Below, piece by piece: positions 37,229 to 45,276 of a DNA stretch of 64,000 nt. The DNA is taken from NCBI RefSeq assembly GCF_024181385.1, contig NZ_CP051305.1, forward strand, positions 434,001 through 498,000, in the 5' to 3' direction. The number at the start of each line of letters is the position of its first letter. Within the stretch, counting starts at the first letter, position 1. Position numbers and translations under genes: made by a program. The notes under the pieces were generated by a model, which saw only the letters and a list, made by a program, of their open reading frames with translations, did not search any database and was not told where the DNA came from. The DNA comes from Treponema sp. OMZ 798. GTDB taxonomy: Bacteria > Spirochaetota > Spirochaetia > Treponematales > Treponemataceae.

Positions 37229-37703
37229 TGAAGCTATTAACCGTTATATGATGCTTGATAAGCATGAGGCGGTTCCTTTTACCGTTACCTTTCATCTTTT
37301 GCGGTGTAAAAAATGCCGCAGCCTAGTCCGTGCTCTTACCCAGGCTTCAAATCTATATACTTCTTCTTTACGGACAAAGGCGGATGAGGTTCTTACCGAA
37401 AAAACTATGGTAAAGATTCAGGCTGCTGCTCCGGATTTTTTTAATTTGCAGGCCGAAAAATATCAACTGCCCACCGTAAGTATCCTGCCTTGGGCCCTTG
37501 TCGGCATATTGATGATTGTCGGTCTTGCCTATATCCCCTTTACAGGAATAGGTAAATGGGCTGCGGAAAATTTTAAGCTTAGTTTTGTAATTCCCTTTGC
37601 TCTTGTTTTTGCCGTCTTTGTGAGCGTTTATTCTGCTATCTTTGTTTACCGTAACCTTGATTTTTTTGTAAAAAAATTCGATCTAAAAAAAGAGAAGGTT
37701 TAG
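37218..37703 (+). CDS. Membrane anti-sigma factor with zinc-type domain
   Basis: The 161-residue protein starts with MTCNEAINRYM and an HxxxCxxC motif (FHLLRCKKC) typical of zinc-binding anti-sigma (ZAS) domains. Two membrane helices follow at about 88-110 and 122-148. It should sequester the ECF factor encoded just upstream until a signal triggers proteolysis. The rseP-like protease gene at 2272-3624 is a possible partner. The stop overlaps the convergent M23 gene by four bases. Confidence 0.8.
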   Translation: MTCNEAINRYMMLDKHEAVPFTVTFHLLRCKKCRSLVRALTQASNLYTSSLRTKADEVLTEKTMVKIQAAAPDFFNLQAEKYQLPTVSILPWALVGILMIVGLAYIPFTGIGKWAAENFKLSFVIPFALVFAVFVSVYSAIFVYRNLDFFVKKFDLKKEKV

Positions 37704-38623
37704 TTCCATACGGCCACGGGGTTTATCGTTGCTCCGTTTTTATATACCGTAAAATGAACATGGGGGCCGGTACTTCTTCCTGTAGTTCCTACGGTTCCTA
37801 TCTTACTTTGAGGTGTAACATACTTTCCTCGTGAAGTTAAAATAGTATGCATGTGTCCGTAAAGGGTTTGATAACCGGAGTGATGTCTTATTATAACATA
37901 GTTGCCGTATACATTGCTGTAGCCCGTCGCGGCTACGGTTCCCGGAAGGGCTGCGTAGATGGGAGCACCGTGGTATGTCGCAAGGTCTATTCCGTTATGA
38001 AAGCTGCGTTTTCCCGTAAAAGGATCCCTTCTCCAGCCATAGCGGGAGGTTACCCTGTATCTTCCGTGTATAGGAGACTTAAAAAGATCTCCGTTGATTT
38101 CTTGAAGTGTTATCCAATCCAGCTTTGCATCAGGCAAAAAGATAACGGAACCTGCTTTTAGAATATTGTTGTCCGAAATATTATTTACCAGAGCAAGTTT
38201 TTCCAGCGAAATTTTATAGGTATCGGCTAATTTTTCAGGGGTGTCGCCTTTTTTGGGTGTATAAACGATTCCGTCCATTGAGGGAATCTTTAAGAGCTGG
38301 CCTATTTGAAGGGTTCTTGTATTTCGAAGTTTATTTACGCTTATAATTGCGTCCTGACTTACCCCGTAGCGGGAAGCTATTTCGCCTACCATGTCGCCTT
38401 TTTTTACGGAATATACTATGTAGTCAAGCGGGGGGAGTGTTATATCCGAAATTTCCTTGTCAGGTCTAAAAGTAGGCAGCCTTGTATCTCCTCCTCCCAT
38501 TCCGTCATCCAATGAGTTTTGAGGCACACTAATAACATCAAACCCGTTTAGCGCGAAATAGGCTGTACCGAGTACTAGGAGAAAAACGATTATACCTGCA
38601 AACAAATAGTGATTTTTTTTCAT
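37700..38623 (-). CDS. LysM and M23 peptidase domain protein
   Basis: This 307-residue envelope protein has an N-terminal membrane anchor (about 6-26), two LysM peptidoglycan-binding motifs near 70-115 and 120-165, and a C-terminal lysostaphin-type M23 peptidase from about 205. The zinc ligands appear in SFHNGIDLA, LYGHMHT and TGPHVHFTVYKNG, so the peptidase looks active, in contrast with EnvC-type activators. It would cut peptide bridges of the cell wall. The start at 38623 follows GCAGGT. Confidence 0.92.
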   Translation of the reverse strand: MKKNHYLFAGIIVFLLVLGTAYFALNGFDVISVPQNSLDDGMGGGDTRLPTFRPDKEISDITLPPLDYIVYSVKKGDMVGEIASRYGVSQDAIISVNKLRNTRTLQIGQLLKIPSMDGIVYTPKKGDTPEKLADTYKISLEKLALVNNISDNNILKAGSVIFLPDAKLDWITLQEINGDLFKSPIHGRYRVTSRYGWRRDPFTGKRSFHNGIDLATYHGAPIYAALPGTVAATGYSNVYGNYVIIRHHSGYQTLYGHMHTILTSRGKYVTPQSKIGTVGTTGRSTGPHVHFTVYKNGATINPVAVWN

Positions 38624-38763
38624 TTAAACCTGCAAAACTTTTTCGATTTAATTATCGGCAAAAAGTAAATTTTATTCACTCTTTCCAAGTAAATTATAAT
38701 AAAAACTGCGAAAAATTGCAAGGTAATAGGCAACTTTAATCCTTTTAAGTTGTCTAAATAATT

Positions 38764-39417
38764 ATGAAAGAAGAAAAAATTAAACGCAGATATTCTATAG
38801 GTGAAGAAATTGCAAATGCAGTAACCCACGGCATAGGGGCAGGTCTTTCGATTGCAGCCCTTGTGCTTTTAATTATAAGGGCAGCCCGTTATGCTCCGCA
38901 GGATTTGAAAGCCGGTTATATTGTGGGTTTTACAATCTTCGGTGCATCCCTAATAATCCTATACCTTTTTTCAACCCTCTATCATGCCTTGCCTTTAAAG
39001 GCAAAAAAAGTATTCGGTATTTTCGACCACTGTTCAATCTATATTTTGATAGCCGGAACCTACACGGCCTACTGCCTTTCGGCCCTTCACGGGGCTGTCG
39101 GCTGGGCCATCTTCGGTATTATCTGGGGAATGGCCGTTCTAGGCATAGTTTTATACTCGATATTCGGAAGCCGGGTGAGGGTTCTATCGGTTATAACCTA
39201 TATTCCCATGGGCTGGCTCATCATCTTTGCGGCAAGGCCCTTAAAAGAACAGCTGCCCCTTTTAAGCTTTAAGTTTTTACTTATAGGCGGAATTCTTTAC
39301 ACTGCCGGCTGTATTTTTTACGCAATGAAGAGGGTAAAATGGTCTCACAGCATCTGGCATCTTTTTGTGATGGCCGGGAGCATAATGCACTTTTTTTCGC
39401 TTTATTACAGTCTTTAA
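38764..39417 (+). CDS. Hemolysin III family (HlyIII/PAQR) membrane protein
   Basis: The 217-residue protein has seven membrane helices. Family motifs are [14 protein letters not shown] near the start, [26 protein letters not shown] in the middle and [12 protein letters not shown] in the last helices. The His and Asp residues form the metal site of PAQR-fold proteins. HlyIII proteins are linked to haemolysis and membrane homeostasis, and the precise biochemical role is unsettled. No Shine-Dalgarno precedes the ATG. An inverted repeat CAACTT/AAGTTG lies at 38731-38752. Confidence 0.9.
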   Translation: MKEEKIKRRYSIGEEIANAVTHGIGAGLSIAALVLLIIRAARYAPQDLKAGYIVGFTIFGASLIILYLFSTLYHALPLKAKKVFGIFDHCSIYILIAGTYTAYCLSALHGAVGWAIFGIIWGMAVLGIVLYSIFGSRVRVLSVITYIPMGWLIIFAARPLKEQLPLLSFKFLLIGGILYTAGCIFYAMKRVKWSHSIWHLFVMAGSIMHFFSLYYSL

Positions 39418-39430
39418 ATTTTTTAGCTTT

Positions 39431-41047
39431 TTATAGTTTTTCGCTTAACCACTCGTCAACGGTACCTTCTTCAGGATCAAAGCTTACGCCGATAAGGATA
39501 ATTTCTTTGCTATCTGCCTTGTACCTTTCGGCATAGTTTTTTTCTTTGATTTGTTTTAAGGCCGCTTCCGCATTTTCTTTTAGTTTAAACTCAAAGATAT
39601 AAATTGCCTTTTCGGTTTTTACAACGCAGTCCGTTCTTCCTGTAGATGAGGGTGTTTCAACTTCGACAAACTGTCCCATAAGGGCAAAGATCAAATAAAC
39701 ACAGACTTGAAAATTATGCTCTTTCAATGCGATGCTTTCGCCGCTTTCTTTTTTTACGGTGTCGTAGGGAAGACTTGCCATTATCGACTTTAGCCTTTGC
39801 ATAAATTCGTCCACCCTTCCGGCCTTTAAATCTTTTGTAAACTGAACCACATTAAAAGAGGTTTTTATAAAACTTATATTTGAATATTCGGGTAAGAGGT
39901 TGTACAAAAAGCCGTAACGCACTTCCTCATTTGGAAAGCCCAGCCTGTACATCCTGTATTCTTTATCGTAATCCTTAATCGTTAAGTAGCCGGCTTGAAA
40001 GAGTACCGGTATAACCGAGTCCGCACCTACTCTGTAATCCGACAAAAAGGATTCAATCATTTCCACATTTCCATCCAATTCGGGAATGTTGTAGTCCTCT
40101 CTTTTTAATTCGTTTACCAAAAAGGTCGGTGTTCCCGTTGCAAACCAATAATCTGCAAATTGTTTTCCATCAAAAACATTGAGCAAACTAAAGGGATTGT
40201 ATATTGTTTCGGTTCCGTAAGAAAAACAATAACCGTCATATTTTTTCTTTAAAGCTGAAAGACAATCCTCATAGCTTAACTCGTTTCTTTCAGCTAAGGT
40301 CTTTATTTCCGGGCGGAAGGTTTCCTCTAACTCTTTTTGAGTTAGTCCGCAAATAGCCGAATATTCAGGTTTGAGACTTATGTCGTTTAAACTGTTTAAA
40401 TCGCTGAATATGCTTACCTTGCCGAATTTGGTAACTCCGGTTAAAAAAGCAAACCGGAGATATTGATCGGTACTTTTTAATACGGAATAAAAGGCTCTTA
40501 AGACAGCCTTGTACTCTGCGTTTAGCTCTTCATTTAGTCCCATTGTTTGAAGAAGAGGTTTATCGTATTCATCTACCAAGATGACAACCTGCTTGCCTGT
40601 TTTTTCGTAGGCTGTTTTTATAGCTCTTTCAAATCTTGAACCTAAACTGTCTCTACTGCCGGGGATAATTTCATATTGTTTTTCTATATCTTTAAGTAAA
40701 AAATCTAACCTTTCATTGAGTGCTTCCGTATCGGCATACTTTCCTACATTAAAATCAAAATAGAATACGGGATATTCTTGCCAAATTTCTCTTTTTCCTT
40801 TTTCGGCTTCTTCAAACTTTTCGATTGCCAAGCCCTTAAACAATTCTTTTTGACCCAAAAAATAGGCTTTCAATGTAGAAAGAAAAAGGCTCTTTCCGAA
40901 CCTTCGCGGACGGCTTAAAAAGTAGACACGGCCTGAAGAAGCCAGTCTATAAACATATTCGGTCTTATCAATATAGAGAAAATTATCATCACGCAATACC
41001 TTAAAACTCTGTACGCCTATAGGCAGTTTTCTACTAAAATCCATCAT
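39431..41047 (-). CDS. AAA-ATPase-like / PD-(D/E)XK nuclease fusion protein (DUF1703-type)
   Basis: The 538-residue protein pairs an N-terminal P-loop ATPase (PF09820 type) with a C-terminal PD-(D/E)XK nuclease (PF08011 type). Walker A is within SRPRRFGKSLFLST, Walker B-like VVILVDEYDKPLL lies near residue 165, and the nuclease core is TDCVVKTEKAIYIFEFKL, with Asp and EFK in the right spacing. This family is abundant in oral anaerobes and often multicopy. Role unknown; suggestions include defence or mobile-element control. The promoter would start the transcript one base before the ATG. Confidence 0.85.
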   Translation of the reverse strand: MMDFSRKLPIGVQSFKVLRDDNFLYIDKTEYVYRLASSGRVYFLSRPRRFGKSLFLSTLKAYFLGQKELFKGLAIEKFEEAEKGKREIWQEYPVFYFDFNVGKYADTEALNERLDFLLKDIEKQYEIIPGSRDSLGSRFERAIKTAYEKTGKQVVILVDEYDKPLLQTMGLNEELNAEYKAVLRAFYSVLKSTDQYLRFAFLTGVTKFGKVSIFSDLNSLNDISLKPEYSAICGLTQKELEETFRPEIKTLAERNELSYEDCLSALKKKYDGYCFSYGTETIYNPFSLLNVFDGKQFADYWFATGTPTFLVNELKREDYNIPELDGNVEMIESFLSDYRVGADSVIPVLFQAGYLTIKDYDKEYRMYRLGFPNEEVRYGFLYNLLPEYSNISFIKTSFNVVQFTKDLKAGRVDEFMQRLKSIMASLPYDTVKKESGESIALKEHNFQVCVYLIFALMGQFVEVETPSSTGRTDCVVKTEKAIYIFEFKLKENAEAALKQIKEKNYAERYKADSKEIILIGVSFDPEEGTVDEWLSEKL

Positions 41048-41054
41048 AACTAAT

Positions 41055-41084
41055 AGTCTAGCATAAGGCTTGACTGCTTGTCAA
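41055..41084 (-). promoter_or_regulatory. Promoter of the AAA/PD-(D/E)XK gene placed for a leaderless start
   Basis: On the minus strand TTGACA (41079-41084) and TAGACT (41055-41060) have an 18-bp spacer and an extended TGC. The predicted +1 is 41048, one base before the ATG at 41047. No ribosome site is visible. Confidence 0.6.
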
Positions 41085-41122
41085 TCGAGGTGTTCCCCGG
41101 CAGACAGGCGATAGACTATGCT

Positions 41123-43393
41123 TTAGTTTTTTATAAAGAATTTTGCGCCATTAAGCGGTATGAGTGTAAAGTCAGTCGTAGTTCCGCCTATGGAAAAATC
41201 TACCGTGGAGTCTGTGAGTTCTCCTTCATTTCCCATATCTAAATCAAAGCCTTTTAGATGACTTATACTCTTATTATTTCCGGAACTTCCGTTAAAAGTT
41301 TCATAGTTAAAAGTCATCACAAGACCGATGCCGGTAACTGGAATCATATCAGTTACGGTAATGTATCCGAATTTTCCTTCATTTGTTTTATAAATAATGG
41401 AGGATGGTGCACCGCTTTTAGTCTGTTCGTTTGAAGACATAAAACCTTCCATTCCGGCTATTGAATCCTCGGTTAATGGTAATGTAGAAAAATTTAGTAA
41501 TTTTCCGTCATCACTAATAACCCAATACTTTGGACCTGTTGTTGGAGACTCCACTTTAAATTTGGTCTTATTTTTAGGAGATCCGCTTGTTATTGCTCCG
41601 CTTAATACCTTTGTACTTGAGTTATAATTTTCAGGCTCAATGCAGGCTACAGGTGTATTATCTGATAGAGTTCCTTCTAGCTCAATAACAGAGCCGGCAT
41701 CGATATAAATTTTACTCTTTGTATCTAGTTTTACTTTGTCGCCCGAAATAGTCAGCTTTCCGCCTGCAATAAGTGCTATTCCTCCTCCTTTTCCTCCTAG
41801 ATCACCGCTGCTTGCTTGCCCGTTTTTGAGAGTAATATTTTCTAATTTGAGTGTTTTGCCGCTTGTAACCTTAAATATTCGGGACAGGTTATTTGCATTA
41901 AGAACGGCTGTAGAAAAACCTGCTTGTTTTATAGTGAGGTTTCTGCCTATTGAAATTTCCCCGTTATTGCCGCTCGCTGCTGCTATTTCTCCGCTTATCA
42001 AAATAGTCGGGACTCCGCTTGATTTGCCGGCTTCTGTTTTAAGCTTAGTCCATGCGTTGCCATCGGTTGAAGATATTGTTACACTATCACTGACAACCTT
42101 ATAATAAATTATTTTGGTATTTTCAGGCATTCCTTCAGCAGAAACTCTAATCTCTACCTGATAGATTGCAGACGATCCTTCAACAGGAAGAAATACTGTT
42201 GCATTATCGATGCCGCTTGGATTGCTTACAAGATTACTAAAACCTATTCCTTTTTTGATATAGCAATTTATATAAGCCCCCGGAGTGCTTGTCGAAAGAT
42301 TAAGCTTTACATTATTTGTTCCTTCCTTTGCGTTTATTTCATGTGGAGAGGCTGCACTGTTAGTGTTGTTTAAATTTGCCGAAGTTGTTCCCGTTGATGT
42401 ATCAAGATTTACGGTTACAGAAGGGCTGTTTGCAGGCGTGCTGATGTTTATAGGAGAAGCACCAAGACCTCGTTCATCTTTAATCTGAATCTGATATGTT
42501 TTACTTGCTCCTTTTAGAGGTACAGGAACTTTTAGGTATATGAACCAATTTTGGTGTGAGTCAGGATAATCAGGTTTTGGTAATACATTTACTATGTCTT
42601 CATCATCTAAATCTTCTGCTGCACTGTGTTTAATAAGTCGGATTCCTGAGTTACTCTGTATAGGCGGAGCAAAATCCGTATAATCACCATTCATACCTAT
42701 TATCATTCTAGTGTGGTCTACGAATAGATAATGAACATCTTGATGTAGCCTTTCATACTTGAAAGTACCGGGCAGGTTCCCCGATTCAACATTATAGCCG
42801 GGCATGTCTTTTACTTTAAAGACGAGAACATAGTGATATTTTCCTTCTTCATTTTTTTTTGTTTTACCGCAGCCTATATAGTCAAGTTCAGGAGCCGGCG
42901 AGTTCACTTTTAATTTAAAACTCCGGGTTAAAAACTTTCTCCCTTCTTTGCTGTAAAGAATGATTGTAGGGTGCAGATCTACGATACCGCATTCATTTTT
43001 TCGTAAAAAGCCGCTCTTTAGAGTGAGAATAAGTTCTGTAGGATTGGGTTGAGTAAGGGTATAATCCGTATTGTACACGGGCGAGCCTGTTCCTGAGCCT
43101 ATTACTCCGTTTCCGAAGACTATGATGTCGTGAGGAGCCCCCGGTTCTCCGGGAAGTTTTAAAGTGTAATTTTGCGGGTTTATAAGTTTTATTTTTATGA
43201 TTTGATCGGTATCACTTTTTATGCAGGGATAGTTTTGTGTGTCTGTTCCAATAGAAGGTATATCTATACTTTGAATTATAATTGTAGATGACCAATATTC
43301 AAAATCTCTTTCTATATCTGCTACAAACTGATCACATCCGGAAAGTAAAAGGATAATTACGAGGTTTATAAAAAAAAATAATTTTTTACACAT
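41123..43393 (-). CDS. Beta-helix surface lipoprotein, paralogue of the one at 28501-31506
   Basis: The 756-residue protein has lipobox LLSGC. Its N-terminal 170 residues are clearly related to the 28501-31506 lipoprotein, with shared APHDIIVF, FLRKNECG and IILYSK. A central Pro/Thr-rich beta region follows. One beta-helix module at about 446-640 shares AWTKLK, SIGRNLTIK and LENITLKNG, but has lost most GG rungs. The last 110 residues differ from the paralogue and may form a separate beta domain. AAGGAG precedes the ATG. Likely a variable outer-surface adhesin-like protein. Confidence 0.7.
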   Translation of the reverse strand: MCKKLFFFINLVIILLLSGCDQFVADIERDFEYWSSTIIIQSIDIPSIGTDTQNYPCIKSDTDQIIKIKLINPQNYTLKLPGEPGAPHDIIVFGNGVIGSGTGSPVYNTDYTLTQPNPTELILTLKSGFLRKNECGIVDLHPTIILYSKEGRKFLTRSFKLKVNSPAPELDYIGCGKTKKNEEGKYHYVLVFKVKDMPGYNVESGNLPGTFKYERLHQDVHYLFVDHTRMIIGMNGDYTDFAPPIQSNSGIRLIKHSAAEDLDDEDIVNVLPKPDYPDSHQNWFIYLKVPVPLKGASKTYQIQIKDERGLGASPINISTPANSPSVTVNLDTSTGTTSANLNNTNSAASPHEINAKEGTNNVKLNLSTSTPGAYINCYIKKGIGFSNLVSNPSGIDNATVFLPVEGSSAIYQVEIRVSAEGMPENTKIIYYKVVSDSVTISSTDGNAWTKLKTEAGKSSGVPTILISGEIAAASGNNGEISIGRNLTIKQAGFSTAVLNANNLSRIFKVTSGKTLKLENITLKNGQASSGDLGGKGGGIALIAGGKLTISGDKVKLDTKSKIYIDAGSVIELEGTLSDNTPVACIEPENYNSSTKVLSGAITSGSPKNKTKFKVESPTTGPKYWVISDDGKLLNFSTLPLTEDSIAGMEGFMSSNEQTKSGAPSSIIYKTNEGKFGYITVTDMIPVTGIGLVMTFNYETFNGSSGNNKSISHLKGFDLDMGNEGELTDSTVDFSIGGTTTDFTLIPLNGAKFFIKN

Positions 43394-43483
43394 GAAATTT
43401 CTCCTTACACTACTATACCATTATAGCATAGGATAAGACGCTTTTCAATAATTCTGAAATAAAAATTGATAAAAAAGGAAAAG

Positions 43484-43557
<74 letters not shown>

Positions 43558-43618
43558 TTAAAAGAGTTTTGAGTATATCAAAAAGTTTAAAACTTGTCAA
43601 TCGGTAAATTAAAATTTG

Positions 43619-44443
43619 TCAGGGTAAACTTGTGCTCGTTTTGGGTAAAAAATTTGCCTCGTTATCTACCAAATTGGGAGAAAGTTTGGGACCGAACTCG
43701 CTGACTCCGTATTTATCGAATTTTTCTCTCGGCTCTTTTAAGGGTGCCGAAAAGCCCAAGTCTATGTCCGAAAAAGAGGCGCTCATCGAGATAAATTTTT
43801 TAGGTTTTGGAGGAGAGAGAGCTAAGAGCCTATCGGTATATGCTTCCCCTGCATAGATGAACTTTTCGCACTTTTGTTGGGTTACAAAGAGGTTGCAGTG
43901 TTCTTTTTCTTCGGCTATCTCAATTTTTGCCTTTGAAAAGTTTAAGCAAAAATCGGCCGCACTTACAATGCCGTTATTAAATGTGAGGCTGCCGTTTGAA
44001 AGTGCAATCAGGCTGTTTTTTAAGCGGGAGCCGGTAATTTCAGCCTTGTTAAAATTCCCCGAAGCCGAAAAATGGACGGCCTTTATGCCTTCTATCTTTA
44101 TGGAAGAATGAGATGCTAAAACTCTGCACGATTCGAGTAAAAAATCTTTCGGAACATAGATAAAGAGCTTTCCGCTTGCCGGCCTTATCTCTGTAAACCT
44201 CAACTTTTTTTTATGCTCAACTATCGAAAGTTTTGTGCCCGATTTGAGCTCCGTTCGATAGGCTATTGTGTCGCCGTCATAGCTGCTTATAAAAACATCC
44301 ACCTCAGAAACGGCGGCTTCTATATTTACAACCCTCTTTTGAACCTTCGTTAAATTCTCAATATCTTGAGAAAAAAGGGCAGAGCCGTAAAAAAGAGAAA
44401 AAAAACATAAACCCAAAAAAAGTCTACACTTCAACCTTTGCAT
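43619..44443 (-). CDS. Exported beta-rich protein, DUF4097-like (putative adhesin fold)
   Basis: The 274-residue protein has a signal peptide (about 1-25, ending SALFSQ). Repeated short beta strands follow, with alternating hydrophobic residues and turns such as VFISSYDGD, IKIEGIKAVHFSASGNFNKAEITGS and LIALSNGSLTFNNG. This is the pattern of DUF4097/DUF2807 beta-helix proteins. No enzyme motif. It overlaps the upstream YggS-type gene by 20 bp and must be co-transcribed with it. Function unknown. Confidence 0.55.
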   Translation of the reverse strand: MQRLKCRLFLGLCFFSLFYGSALFSQDIENLTKVQKRVVNIEAAVSEVDVFISSYDGDTIAYRTELKSGTKLSIVEHKKKLRFTEIRPASGKLFIYVPKDFLLESCRVLASHSSIKIEGIKAVHFSASGNFNKAEITGSRLKNSLIALSNGSLTFNNGIVSAADFCLNFSKAKIEIAEEKEHCNLFVTQQKCEKFIYAGEAYTDRLLALSPPKPKKFISMSASFSDIDLGFSAPLKEPREKFDKYGVSEFGPKLSPNLVDNEANFLPKTSTSLP

Positions 44444-45164
44444 TTTCGTTCCAATAATAGGAATCGGGATAGTTTCTTTTACCGAAAATTGCAGTGCCTA
44501 CCCTTATCAGGGTCGAACCTTCTTCGATGGCAATTTCAAGATCTCCGGTCATGCCCATAGAAACTGCCTCCATGGAAACATTCGGAATCTTCTTTTCGGT
44601 AATCTCCTTGCGGATTTTTTGCAGGAGTTTAAAACAAAGCCTTACCTTATCCATATCATCGGAAAAAAGACCTATTGTCATAAGGCCTTTTATGTTTAAG
44701 CAGGGAAGTTTTGCAATTTTTTCGGTAAGATCGAGCGCTTCTTCAGGCTTACACCCGAATTTACTTTCTTCTTCGGAGGTGTTTACCTGAATAAGAATAT
44801 CTATGCTTTTTCCTTCAGCCTCAAGTCTCTTACTCAACTTTTCGGCCAGGTCAAGCCTGTCTACAGACTCGATGCAGTCGGCATATTTTATAACATCTTT
44901 TATCTTATTGGTTTGAAGGTGGCCTATAAAATGGGTTTCATGCCTTACCGATGAAAGAGCCTCGTATTTTTCGCAAAGTTCCTGAACCTTGTTTTCTCCG
45001 ATTAAAAGTTCTCCGTATTCAAAGGCCTTTAAAATGCGTTCTGGTGTAACTGTCTTTGTGGCCATAAGAAGTCTCACCTCTTTAGGGTCCCTCCCGCAAG
45101 CCTTACAAGCGGCTTCCATCCGTCTATGGACTTCTTCTAAATTTATTTTAATATCGTCTTTCAT
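44424..45164 (-). CDS. Pyridoxal phosphate homeostasis protein, YggS/YlmE/PROSC family
   Basis: The 246-residue single-domain TIM barrel related to alanine racemase binds PLP and keeps vitamin B6 levels in balance. The PLP Lys is in LLMATKTVTPERI, and family motifs GENKVQE, HFIGHLQTNK, VDRLDLAEKLSKR, LIQVNTSEEESKFG and MSMGMTGDLEIAIEEGSTLIRVG are in order. The ATG at 45164 has GGGGG about five bases upstream. The longer frame to 45221 adds 19 unconserved residues. Confidence 0.93.
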   Translation of the reverse strand: MKDDIKINLEEVHRRMEAACKACGRDPKEVRLLMATKTVTPERILKAFEYGELLIGENKVQELCEKYEALSSVRHETHFIGHLQTNKIKDVIKYADCIESVDRLDLAEKLSKRLEAEGKSIDILIQVNTSEEESKFGCKPEEALDLTEKIAKLPCLNIKGLMTIGLFSDDMDKVRLCFKLLQKIRKEITEKKIPNVSMEAVSMGMTGDLEIAIEEGSTLIRVGTAIFGKRNYPDSYYWNENAKVEV

Positions 45165-45239
45165 AATTCCCCCATAAAATCTTGTATGTGATATTCTACC
45201 CAAATTTTCTTTCTTATTCAATCATGTTGATAAAGCCTT

Positions 45240-45268
45240 TTGACAAAGATTGATAATGAGGGTATAAT
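45240..45268 (+). promoter_or_regulatory. Perfect-consensus promoter of the sigma-54 activator gene, near-leaderless
   Basis: TTGACA at 45240-45245 and TATAAT at 45263-45268 are both perfect and 17 bp apart. The predicted +1 is 45275, two bases before the ATG at 45277. The only purine run, AGGG, sits too close to the ATG to act as a ribosome site. Confidence 0.75.
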
Positions 45269-45276
45269 CGCAGGGT

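Noticed and set aside
38729..38754. Inverted repeat CAACTT/AAGTTG upstream of hlyIII as a firm operator
   Set aside because: Only six bases pair perfectly with a 10-base loop. It may be chance in AT-rich DNA, so it is only mentioned with the gene.
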